Positions 1-7,216 of a stretch of 44,445 nucleotides of DNA are shown here, piece after piece. The DNA comes from Opitutus sp. GAS368. GTDB lineage: Bacteria > Verrucomicrobiota > Verrucomicrobiia > Opitutales > Opitutaceae. The notes below the pieces were generated by a model. That model did not search any database. It saw only the letters and a program-made list of their open reading frames with translations, and was not told the DNA's origin. The stretch lies in assembly GCA_945869845.1 (NCBI GenBank), contig CAMBRG010000015.1, forward strand, positions 1-44,445, read 5' to 3'. The position numbers were made by a program, and so were the translations under genes. Numbering within the stretch: position 1 is the first letter of the stretch; every line of letters starts with the position of its first letter.

Positions 1-1
1 C

Positions 2-778
2 GTCGGCGGCCTGACCGCCCTCGCGCTCTTGGAAATGCTCAACCCCCACTACGCGTTCGCCGCCCAAGTCTCCGAGGAAGACGCGCGCGTCTCCACCCGC
101 TACGAAAAATTTTCCTCGCCCGCCGGTCACGGCGAATGCCGCGGTCTCCTCGCGAAACCCGCCGGCGCCAAAGGCAAACTTCCCGGCGTGATCGTCATTC
201 ACGAAAACCGCGGCTTGAATCCCTACATCGAAGACGTCGCCCGCCGCGTCGCCCTCGCCGGCTTCGTCGCCTTCGCTCCAGACGGACTCTTCCCGCTCGG
301 CGGTTATCCCGGCACCGACGACGAGGGCCGCGCCATGCAGTCAAAGCTGGACGGCAAGAAACTTACCGAAGATTTCGTCGCCGCCACCCAATTTCTTCAC
401 GCTCACGCCGAGTGCAACGGCGCCGTCGGCGTGACCGGCTTCTGCTACGGTGGCGGCATGGCCAACACCCTTTCGTGGCGTCTTCCTGAAATCGTGAAAG
501 CCGCCGTGCCCTACTACGGCGGTCAACCCGCCGCCGAAAACGCCGCCAAGATCAAGGGCGCGCTCCTACTTCACTTCGGCGAACTCGACGCCCGCGTAAA
601 CGCCGGCTGGCCCGCGTGGGAAGCCGCGCTGAAAGCCGCCAAGGTAGAACACGAGGCCTTCATCTACTCCGGCACGAATCACGGCTTCCATAACGACACG
701 ACGCCCCGCTTCGACCAAGCCGCCGCTGAGCTGTCTTGGACCCGCACCATCGAGTTCTTCAAAAAGAAACTCGGCTGA
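2..778 (+). CDS. Dienelactone hydrolase family protein (5' end outside window)
   Basis: The reading frame is open from base 2, so the start lies upstream of the window. The first visible residues are hydrophobic (VGGLTALALLEML...AFAAQV), matching the end of an export signal, so the enzyme is probably secreted or periplasmic. The alpha/beta-hydrolase core is complete. The nucleophile elbow GFCYGGG has its Cys codon at 443-445, the Asp is in the FGELDARVN segment, and the His is in GTNHGFHND, giving the Cys-Asp-His triad of dienelactone hydrolases. The family hydrolyses enol-lactones or related esters; the substrate here cannot be read from the sequence. It resembles the YghX-type branch, which carries a leader of this kind. 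An internal TTG at 29 is open to use but would cut the leader and is unlikely to be the real start. The gene ends in TGA just before a REP-type repeat. Confidence 0.85.
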   Translation, partial: VGGLTALALLEMLNPHYAFAAQVSEEDARVSTRYEKFSSPAGHGECRGLLAKPAGAKGKLPGVIVIHENRGLNPYIEDVARRVALAGFVAFAPDGLFPLGGYPGTDDEGRAMQSKLDGKKLTEDFVAATQFLHAHAECNGAVGVTGFCYGGGMANTLSWRLPEIVKAAVPYYGGQPAAENAAKIKGALLLHFGELDARVNAGWPAWEAALKAAKVEHEAFIYSGTNHGFHNDTTPRFDQAAAELSWTRTIEFFKKKLG

Positions 779-788
779 GTCCGTCCGA

Positions 789-848
789 TGTGGGAGCGAG
801 CTTGCTCGCGAAAAGGAGACCCAGATCGCGAGCAAGCTCGCTCCCACA
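789..848. repeat. REP-type element: two 23-bp arms in inverted orientation
   Basis: The arms at 789-811 and 826-848 are perfect reverse complements, separated by 14 bases. Each arm contains its own palindrome, GCGAGC-TT-GCTCGC, so each can also fold alone. The arm core GTGGGAGCGAGCTTGCTCGC is the well-known REP sequence of Pseudomonas and some other bacteria, and the paired layout is that of a REPIN. It sits between the stop codon of the hydrolase and the 3' end of the next, convergent gene. I see no second copy in this window. Confidence 0.8.
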
Positions 849-879
849 CCCAGCTCCCACCCCCAGCTCCCACACCCAG
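841..879. repeat. Three tandem 13-bp units joined to the REP arm
   Basis: The unit CTCCCACACCCAG occurs at 841-853, 854-866 and 867-879; the middle copy differs by one base (C for A at its eighth position). The first eight bases of unit 1 are the outer end of the right REP arm (ending at 848), so the array looks like slippage or repeated end-joining at the repeat border. Confidence 0.75.
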
Positions 880-942
880 CTTCCGATCTCGCTCAGAATT
901 CGCGCTCCTTCGCGCCCATTCGCGGTTAAAAAAATCTGCCCC

Positions 943-1602
943 TCAGCCCACCCGCGCAAACGCTACGATCTCGTTCTGCTCGCGGTGATTCGTCCAGAAA
1001 TTCGTCCCGTCGAACGCCAGACCTCGCGCCGAAAAGCCCAGCTTGGCCAGCGGCTCGCAGCCGCCGGTGGCCGGATCGAGCCGCTCGATAAAGTAGTCGT
1101 TCGACTCTTCGTCCGTCGTGGTCGCCAGATAAAAAACCCCGTGCGCAAAGCACTGCCCGACCACTTGGCGCGACACGGCCAGCACCCGACCCGGCGTGCC
1201 GTCAGCTCCCATCGAAATCAACTTCTGCGGATACCACTGGCTGAGTACCAGCGACGTGCCGTCGTGCGAGAGATGCGAACCCATCCCGTCCGGACACGGC
1301 AGACTGAACCCCGGTTCAAAACCCACGCCAGGCCGCACCCGGCGAATCCGCCGTGCATCGATATCCACCGCATCGACCCCACACACCACATAGAGGTCGT
1401 CGCCGACTTTGGTCGTGCCCCAGACCGTGACGCCTGCCGGCACCTCACATTCCCACGTCACCTGCCACGAAGCGCCGTCCAAGGCGTAGAATTTCTTCGT
1501 CTGCCGCGAGCTCAGCCAAAGCGTGCCACCCTCCGCATAAATGGCCTGCGGCTTGGGAAACGGCGCGGCCCGACGCTGTAACTCGGTGATCATTTTCATC
1601 AC
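943..1602 (-). CDS. Hypothetical protein, probable beta-propeller fold
   Basis: This 219-residue protein has no signal peptide. It has repeated short strand-like segments with aromatic and glycine turns (TLWLSSRQTKKFYALD, DLYVVCGVDAVDID, SLVLSQWYPQKLISM, VFYLATTTDEESND, GTNFWTNHREQNEIVAF), the pattern of SMP-30/YVTN-like or glutaminyl-cyclase-like propellers. I recognise no catalytic motif. The first residues are MMKMITELQ, so any of three ATG codons within the first four positions could be used; the longest is listed. The gene converges on the dienelactone hydrolase, with the REP element between them, and lies downstream of the amidase on the same strand after a 113-base gap in which I see nothing. 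Function unknown. Confidence 0.6.
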   Translation of the reverse strand: MMKMITELQRRAAPFPKPQAIYAEGGTLWLSSRQTKKFYALDGASWQVTWECEVPAGVTVWGTTKVGDDLYVVCGVDAVDIDARRIRRVRPGVGFEPGFSLPCPDGMGSHLSHDGTSLVLSQWYPQKLISMGADGTPGRVLAVSRQVVGQCFAHGVFYLATTTDEESNDYFIERLDPATGGCEPLAKLGFSARGLAFDGTNFWTNHREQNEIVAFARVG

Positions 1603-1715
1603 TCGAATCGAGAGGCAGATTCTATCTGTTGCAATGCGTCAACGCGGCGCTGGGTGTAATTTGCCCGCATCCGCACCCCTTCGACCGTTGACCAAAAGCC
1701 CGAGGCGACCCGCGC

Positions 1716-4526
1716 TCACGGCACCTCGTAAATTTCCACGATTCCTTCACCCACGCCGCCGTCCACCCCCGATACCTGCACGGTGTAACTGATCCCGGCC
1801 GACAGCGTGACGACCACCGCCGCGTCTCGACTTCCGGGCGTGAGCGGAAACGCCCCCACCTGCGAAAATACCGCCGCCAACGCCGGGTTCCAATCGTCGT
1901 TCTCGGCAATCCGCGCCGATCCATCCCGCACCTCGATCCTAGGATTGGCCAACACTCCCGGCAGATTGAACGGCGGCAGCCCCAACGCCGGACCGATGCC
2001 GCGGATCAACACGCGGCGCGTCCCGGTGCCGCTCAGATAGAATCCCGCGATCAACACATCATCGCCGGTGCCCACTTGGTTGCGCGCCGACAAACCGATC
2101 AACCGCGCGGCGCTCCCACTGCCCGCATCATAAACCTCAGCGAGCACCGTCCCGCCCGTCGTACCCGTGACTTCGACCGTGTGCAGCCCGCGCACCGGCC
2201 GAAGCAACGCCGCATCGCGACTCGCCGCCGGAAACGGGAACGCGCCCAGCCCTGAAAACACCGGCGCAAACGCCGCCGGCCAATCGTTGTTGTCCGCTAC
2301 TTTCACCCCTTCCCGAAACAATTCCATCCGCGGATCAGCCATAAATGCCGACAACCCAAACGCCGCCAGCGCCGGTCCCGCCGCGCGCACGAGCAGATCC
2401 TTTGAGCCGCCATTCACGACGAATCCCACCGTCACCGTCTGCGCCGTCGCCAATGTCGTCCGCAGCGATACACTCGAGAGCCACGCCGCCGGATCGACGG
2501 CGATCTCCGCCGCCACACTCGTCACCGCGCCCAGCCCATTCGAGACCACCACCGCATAACCACCGGCATCCGTCGGCCGCGCCGATGACACCAGCAACGT
2601 CGCGCCCGTCGCGCCCGGGATGTCCACGCCGTTGAAACGCCATTGATAAGACAGCGGCGAGGCCCCGATCGCCGCCACGGCCAAGCTGAGTTCGCGACCC
2701 ACCACGACCCGTTTGGTCGGCGGCTGGAGCGCAATCGCCGGGGCACCCGTCCCCGAGAATCCGGCCCGCGCCACTTCGACAGATCGCGTGACCACCGGAC
2801 TGGCCGCAAAGTTCGTGAGCGTGGCTTGAAACGTAAAAGGATACACCGCGTTGCTCAGCCCGGTCGGCACGGAGGTGCGAAACGTCAAAATTCCCGAGGC
2901 GTCCGCCGTCAGCGAAACCACTTCTGTCACCTCATTCCGCAGTCCATCCGCCACCAGCACCGTCGCGCCACTCACCGGTCGGCCACCGACATCAGTTACC
3001 GCCCACGTAAACTCGACGGCCTCGCCCCAGTTCCGAACCTGGGTGGTCGCCGGCGTCACACTGGCGAGGCGCAACGCCGGCGGTGCGGCCGAGGTCGTTG
3101 CGGTGACTTCGTTGGTAAAGAGGAGCGAGGGTCCCGCGGCGTTAAACGACTGCACACGGTAAACGTAGCTGACGCCCGCGGCGACGGTCGCATCGCGGTA
3201 GCTCACGACGTTCGAAGCGACCGTGGCCAACGCCGTCCAGCTCGTCGCCGCACCTGCTTTGCGCTCGATGCGGAAGCCGCTTTCGTTGGCCGTCGTGTCC
3301 GTCCACGCGAGCGCGATCGCCGCCGCCTCCCCGCTCGCGATCAAGGCCGCCGGCGCGGCCGGCGCCGTCGATCCGCCCAGATACTCCGCGATGCCGTCGC
3401 GAATCGCGGCCGCCACGAGCCGCTTGAAACGGTCGTCCTGCAACGCCGCGTTGTCCGGCGTCGGCAGGTCCATGAACGCGATTTCGAGAATCACCGCCGG
3501 CCGCGTCGCGAGTCGATTCTCACCGTAGCTGCCATTAAAGCCCTTCACGAGTCGATCGCGCCACGTCGGATTATAGTCGCGCCGGATCGCATTCATAACG
3601 CTGGCATGCAGCACGTCGGCGAGACGCTTGTTCTGCGCCGCAAAGGCGTTGCCCGTGTCGTAAAGCGTCTCCGTCCCGGTGCCGCCGCCGCCGTTGTTGT
3701 GGATGCTCACGAGCAACTCGGCCTCGATCGCGTTCGCGTAGCGCGGTCGGCAGCGGATGTCTTGCTCGAGATGGGTAAAGCCCGACTCGTTCCAGACCGC
3801 AGGATCGGCCCCGAGCGCCTTCACGTGGTAGCGCGCCGCCTCCTGCCATTTCGGAAAACCCGACTCTCCATTGCCGGCGTTGCGGTCGAGATTCCGCGTC
3901 GAGCGCACGTCGGCACCGTCGGCCACGAGCAAGGTGTTCAAAATCGTGACGAAGTCGTGGTTCACAAAATCTTCCACGATCCCCTGCAACAACGGCCGCT
4001 GCAGGCCCCAGCTACTGCCCGTGAAATAATATCCGTGCCCCGGACTGATCGCGACGCGCCGACCGCTCAGAGCCTGAGCCGAGGGCAACGGCGGGGCAGG
4101 CAAGAGCACCGCGTCCCGCGCCACCGACGGCACGGAGACGTTTTCCTTCGATTCGAAAAGCCGCTCCAACGGCACGCCGTCGATCAGGAAATACAGGTCA
4201 AACGTCCGCAGCTCCGTCTCCAGCACCGCGCTGGCCGCTTCGTCGATTTCATGGGCAAAGGCTTCAAACGCGCCGCTCCCCAACCCGAGCTCCAACACCT
4301 CGCGGCTGAAGTTCAGGTTGAGCCGACTCCCTTCGAGCGACGCCGCCAGCAGGCGAATCTTTCCCGCGATTTCCGGAGGTGCGGATGTCGGCAACGCCGC
4401 CACGACTGCCGCCGCCGCTCGCGCCCCCAAGGGAGCAGGGTTGGACGCCGCAAACATCGGATTTTCCACCGACCCAAAAAAGAGAACCGCCGAAAACAAA
4501 ACCGTTGAAAAGAACCATTTCAGCAT
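1716..4526 (-). CDS. Modular N-acetylmuramoyl-L-alanine amidase with FN3, Ig-like and repeated C-terminal domains
   Basis: This 936-residue exported protein starts with a signal peptide (about residues 1-27). An Amidase_3 zinc domain spans roughly residues 155-380: AISPGHG gives His164, GIVEDFVN gives Glu185, LVSIHNNGG gives His276 and AVILEIAFMD gives catalytic Glu348. The family cuts the amide between MurNAc and the stem peptide. Then follow a fibronectin III domain (about 390-475), a beta-sandwich linker with invasin-like wording (about 480-590), an Ig-like domain containing SYQWRFNGVDIPGATG (about 600-690), and two tandem copies of a module with the pattern LLVRAAGPAL / VLIRGIGPAL, ADPRMELF / ANPRIEVR and NNDWPAAFAPVFSGLGAFP / NDDWNPALAAVFSQVGAFP (about 690-936). 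Such tails are common in secreted Verrucomicrobiota proteins and may serve in surface attachment or sorting, which is inference. Divergent from the thioredoxin gene across 94 bases. A 621-aa open frame on the opposite strand is a GC-driven shadow. Confidence 0.88.
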   Translation of the reverse strand: MLKWFFSTVLFSAVLFFGSVENPMFAASNPAPLGARAAAAVVAALPTSAPPEIAGKIRLLAASLEGSRLNLNFSREVLELGLGSGAFEAFAHEIDEAASAVLETELRTFDLYFLIDGVPLERLFESKENVSVPSVARDAVLLPAPPLPSAQALSGRRVAISPGHGYYFTGSSWGLQRPLLQGIVEDFVNHDFVTILNTLLVADGADVRSTRNLDRNAGNGESGFPKWQEAARYHVKALGADPAVWNESGFTHLEQDIRCRPRYANAIEAELLVSIHNNGGGGTGTETLYDTGNAFAAQNKRLADVLHASVMNAIRRDYNPTWRDRLVKGFNGSYGENRLATRPAVILEIAFMDLPTPDNAALQDDRFKRLVAAAIRDGIAEYLGGSTAPAAPAALIASGEAAAIALAWTDTTANESGFRIERKAGAATSWTALATVASNVVSYRDATVAAGVSYVYRVQSFNAAGPSLLFTNEVTATTSAAPPALRLASVTPATTQVRNWGEAVEFTWAVTDVGGRPVSGATVLVADGLRNEVTEVVSLTADASGILTFRTSVPTGLSNAVYPFTFQATLTNFAASPVVTRSVEVARAGFSGTGAPAIALQPPTKRVVVGRELSLAVAAIGASPLSYQWRFNGVDIPGATGATLLVSSARPTDAGGYAVVVSNGLGAVTSVAAEIAVDPAAWLSSVSLRTTLATAQTVTVGFVVNGGSKDLLVRAAGPALAAFGLSAFMADPRMELFREGVKVADNNDWPAAFAPVFSGLGAFPFPAASRDAALLRPVRGLHTVEVTGTTGGTVLAEVYDAGSGSAARLIGLSARNQVGTGDDVLIAGFYLSGTGTRRVLIRGIGPALGLPPFNLPGVLANPRIEVRDGSARIAENDDWNPALAAVFSQVGAFPLTPGSRDAAVVVTLSAGISYTVQVSGVDGGVGEGIVEIYEVP

Positions 4527-4620
4527 GGGGTGAGCGTCAGCGGATGTCGTGCGATAAGTCTAAAGCTTCGATTTACCCCAACACGCTTGTCAAACACCGG
4601 ACCCCGCCTTCCCTGCCCTG

Positions 4621-4752
4621 ATGTCGCCGCCGATTTTTTCACTCCTTCGCTCCGGCCTGATTTTGCTCTAGTGCGCGGCGTGGACACCGCTCCGAGCTGA
4701 CTTCGAACTTACCGGCACGCTCCCCGCCCGATTAGCCACCGGACCGATCATC
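4621..4752 (+). other. 5' part of the thioredoxin gene, interrupted by an in-frame TAG
   Basis: An ATG at 4621 is in the same frame as the downstream TlpA-like gene. It reads MSPPIFSLLRSGLILL, then TAG at 4669-4671, then CAAWTPLRADFELTGTL and on into the listed gene. Without the TAG this is a lipoprotein signal peptide whose lipobox would be L-L-x-C with the stop codon at x; one base change (TAG to TTG) would give LLLC. The stretch FELTGTLPARLATGPIIV also looks like the first strand of a DUF4369-type domain, so the ancestral protein began here. Either the gene is inactivated or shortened, the base is a read error, or the codon is read through. Confidence 0.6.
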
Positions 4753-5751
4753 GTGCGGCGCGAATCGCTCGAGACCCGAACCTCCATCGAAGTCGCGCGG
4801 GCCATGCTTTCGGAGGGCAACGTTAAGGTCCGCGTGCCAGCCTCCTCTGGTCTCTTTACCGTCGAACTGGGCGAACTCCGGGGCTCGTTCGTCGCCGCCG
4901 ATGGACAAACCTTAACCCTCTCGACCGCGGATGATGGCAAAAACCTCATCATCGCAGGCGCGCCCGACCAAGACCTCTTCGTCGCCTACGAAGCGCTCCG
5001 CGCAAAATCTTTCGCGCGACTTGTGACGCCCGAGCGTGAAGGTGTCGCCGCCGCCCGCAGTCGGGGCGACGAACCAGAAGTCGAGCGCCTCACCGAGCGC
5101 GAAGTCGCCGGTTTCAACGAACATCGCCGCGAGCTCAACGACTTCACCCTCGACCGGCTCAAAGGCTCGGCCGCGCTCTACGCCGCCTCGCTGCGCTGGG
5201 ACGGCGACACCCGCTTGGACGAGTTGGGCGCCGCCGTGGCCGCTTACGCCAAACTTTACCCGACCGGCGAGATCGCGCGCCTGCTCACGGAGCGGATTGC
5301 CCGCTTTCGCGCGATCGCTATCGGCGCCGCGGCCCCCGATCTCGCCGGACCCACGCCCGGCGGCGCCACGTTGAAATTAAGCAGCCTGCGCGGCCGCACG
5401 GTGCTGGTTGATTTCTGGGCCTCGTGGTGCGGCCCCTGCCGCGTCGAGAATCGCCACTACGTGGAACTCTACCGCCGCTACCGCCACGCCGGCTTTGAAA
5501 TTCTCGCCGTTTCCGTCGATCAGAGCGGGCCCGCCTGGAAGGCCGCCATCGCCCAGGATGCGGCGACGTGGCGCCACATCTCCGACCTCACCGGCTGGAA
5601 AACTCCGCTCGCTGCCGCCTACAACGTCGCCGCTCTGCCCGCCAGTTTCCTGATCGACCCGACCGGGAAAATCATCGCCAAGGACCTCCGCGGACTCCGC
5701 CTGACCAAGCAGCTGGAGCAGATTTTTCCTCCGGCCGCCGCTAAGCCCTAA
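4753..5751 (+). CDS. TlpA/ResA-like thioredoxin-fold protein
   Basis: From the GTG at 4753 the protein has 332 residues. A beta-rich N-terminal domain (to about 75, DUF4369-like) is followed by a helical region (about 80-185) and a C-terminal AhpC/TSA-Redoxin domain. That domain carries VLVDFWASWCGPC (Cys226, Cys229) and a cis-proline region ALPASFLIDPTGKII. Members are extracytoplasmic thiol-disulfide oxidoreductases, often lipoproteins, acting in cytochrome c maturation or envelope redox repair. As listed, the protein lacks any export signal, because the natural leader lies upstream behind a TAG at 4669. The GTG is therefore only the first possible start after that stop and cuts into the N-terminal domain. 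I see no convincing ribosome binding site in front of it. If the TAG is real, the product is probably cytoplasmic or not made. Confidence 0.75.
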   Translation: MRRESLETRTSIEVARAMLSEGNVKVRVPASSGLFTVELGELRGSFVAADGQTLTLSTADDGKNLIIAGAPDQDLFVAYEALRAKSFARLVTPEREGVAAARSRGDEPEVERLTEREVAGFNEHRRELNDFTLDRLKGSAALYAASLRWDGDTRLDELGAAVAAYAKLYPTGEIARLLTERIARFRAIAIGAAAPDLAGPTPGGATLKLSSLRGRTVLVDFWASWCGPCRVENRHYVELYRRYRHAGFEILAVSVDQSGPAWKAAIAQDAATWRHISDLTGWKTPLAAAYNVAALPASFLIDPTGKIIAKDLRGLRLTKQLEQIFPPAAAKP

Positions 5752-5801
5752 TTCGCACCGTTGCTTTTCCGACACGCGTGCCCCTCTCTCCACGGTCCTC
5801 C

Positions 5802-6206
5802 ATGCCCGCCACCCAAAAACAGCGTCGTCCCTTGGTCCTAGCCGTTGATGACGCCAAAGCCGTCCGCACCATCGTGGAGACCGTACTTGCCCCGTTCGAC
5901 TGCAACGTCGAAGGCGCAGCCAACGGCTACAACGCGCTCTTCAAAATGGAGACCGCCCTGCCCGATCTCATCATTCTTGATGTCAACATGCCCATCATGG
6001 GCGGCCTCGAGATGCTCACGATGCTCAAGTCCAAGCCCGAGCTCCGCGCCATCCCCGTGGTCATCCTTGCCTCACCCGCCGACCACGCGGTGCTGCCCCA
6101 GCTCAAGGCCCTCGGTCTCGCCGGACTCCTCATGAAGCCCTTCGCCCCGGCCGCTTTGCTCGAGGTGGTCCGCAACCTCATCTCGCTCCAGCCCGTCAAG
6201 GCTTGA
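5802..6206 (+). CDS. Single-domain response regulator (CheY-like receiver)
   Basis: This 134-residue protein consists of a receiver domain only. VLAVDDAKAV supplies the acidic pair near the N-terminus, LIILDVNMPIMGG the phospho-accepting Asp, VVILAS the switch Thr/Ser position (Ser here) and LLMKPFAP the conserved Lys. No output domain and no partner histidine kinase are present nearby, so it presumably relays a signal by protein contact, as CheY or Spo0F do. The ATG at 5802 is preferred; an in-frame GTG at 5778 would add eight residues without domain support. It follows the thioredoxin gene after 50 bases on the same strand. Its stop codon lies inside a hairpin shared with the convergent gene. 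Confidence 0.85.
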   Translation: MPATQKQRRPLVLAVDDAKAVRTIVETVLAPFDCNVEGAANGYNALFKMETALPDLIILDVNMPIMGGLEMLTMLKSKPELRAIPVVILASPADHAVLPQLKALGLAGLLMKPFAPAALLEVVRNLISLQPVKA

Positions 6207-6223
6207 GCCGTCCACCCGGCTCA
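6204..6223. other. Hairpin whose arms carry both convergent stop codons
   Basis: TGAGCCG at 6204-6210 pairs perfectly with CGGCTCA at 6217-6223 around a six-base loop. The left arm begins with the TGA of the receiver gene; the right arm, read on the minus strand, begins with the TGA of the beta-lactamase-like gene. There is no U-tract, so this is not a standard intrinsic terminator. It may protect both 3' ends or separate the two transcripts. Confidence 0.5.
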
Positions 6224-7156
6224 GCGCGCGACGAGAGCCGCGAAGACCGACCTCGCCACCGAGCGGATGATCTCACGCTCGCTGGCGTGGTCGGTCGTAA
6301 ACGTCACAAGCACGTAGCGCGCTCCATCGGCCAGTTCGACGAGCACGCCGTCATGCCGCGTCTTGCTCGTCCAGCCGGCCTTTGACCAGAGCTTGGTCCC
6401 CGGCGGTAAAGCCGGCCCCGTAAACTTCGCCTGATCGTCGGGATCAACGGCCTTTGTCGCCGGGTCCCGCGCGAGCAACTCCATCATCTGCGCGCTTCGA
6501 GCCCCGGTCACACAGTTCCCGGTCGCAATCTCCACTAACAACCGCGCCGTTGCTTCGGTCGAGAGCATGTTGCGCTGCGGTTGAAACAACCGGATGGCCT
6601 GCGACTCCCGTCCATAGGGACCGTCGCCCCAAGGCTTCTTGTTCGCGATCACGTTTGTGTAACCCAATCCGGAAAAATATCGGGAGACTGCCTCACGTTT
6701 GTCGAACCACCCCGCGATTTCCGCGTCCGACAATTCCGGGCCGCTCGTCGTGCCCGTGAGCAAGTCGATCACGTAGTGGGTGGCGTCATTGGAAGAATCG
6801 ACGATCATGTCGCGCATCGCGCGGCGCAGCTCCGGCGTATCCGCCAGCCGACCGTCCTCCATCCAGCGATGGGCCGCCGCGAGGTAGAACAGCTTGATCA
6901 CGCTCGCCGGATAAATCTGTAGGTCACCCCGCACGCTCGCCTGCACCGGCCGGACCGGGTCGCGCAGATCAACCAACGTGACGGCTAGATGCTCCGACTT
7001 CAACGAACGGTCAGTGAACTCGGCCAGCGTCACCCGCACCGCGCCGTCGACGATCGTCTGCAATCGCGGCGAGGTGCCGATCACCGGCGCCGCTCCCAGC
7101 GGGAGCAAAGCGAGAACCACCAAAAGCCCGCCCGAGCGCAAAAGTGAAATCACCAT
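6221..7156 (-). CDS. Class A beta-lactamase-like serine hydrolase
   Basis: From the ATG at 7156 the protein has 311 residues and begins with a signal peptide (MVISLLRSGGLLVVLALLPLG), which is why this start was chosen over the longer frame to 7216. Penicillin-recognising motifs: SVIK with Ser85 and Lys88, SSNDAT at 121-126 in place of SDN, and SKAG at 258-261 in place of K(T/S)G. The omega-loop motif ExxLN of true class A lactamases is not apparent, so lactam hydrolysis is doubtful; it may be a peptidase or cell-wall related enzyme of the Beta-lactamase2 family. It follows rapA on the same strand after 60 bases and may be co-transcribed with it. Confidence 0.75.
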   Translation of the reverse strand: MVISLLRSGGLLVVLALLPLGAAPVIGTSPRLQTIVDGAVRVTLAEFTDRSLKSEHLAVTLVDLRDPVRPVQASVRGDLQIYPASVIKLFYLAAAHRWMEDGRLADTPELRRAMRDMIVDSSNDATHYVIDLLTGTTSGPELSDAEIAGWFDKREAVSRYFSGLGYTNVIANKKPWGDGPYGRESQAIRLFQPQRNMLSTEATARLLVEIATGNCVTGARSAQMMELLARDPATKAVDPDDQAKFTGPALPPGTKLWSKAGWTSKTRHDGVLVELADGARYVLVTFTTDHASEREIIRSVARSVFAALVAR

Positions 7157-7216
7157 ATTTGGAGCGAAACCAAACCGGGACTTGGCGCCAGCCCGTTTCG
7201 AGCCCGGACCGTCCAA

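Noticed and set aside
1305-1335. GGTTCAAAACC-like stretch resembling a tRNA T-arm
   Set aside because: No acceptor or anticodon arms could be paired around it, and it lies inside a coding gene.
736-1581. 281-codon plus-strand open frame running through the REP element
   Set aside because: Overlaps the end of the hydrolase and the propeller-like gene on the other strand; composition is that of antisense sequence, and it translates a repeat.
2643-4508. 621-codon open frame on the plus strand opposite the amidase gene
   Set aside because: Arg/His/Pro-rich composition without domain or motif; typical antisense shadow of a GC-rich gene that has strong family evidence.
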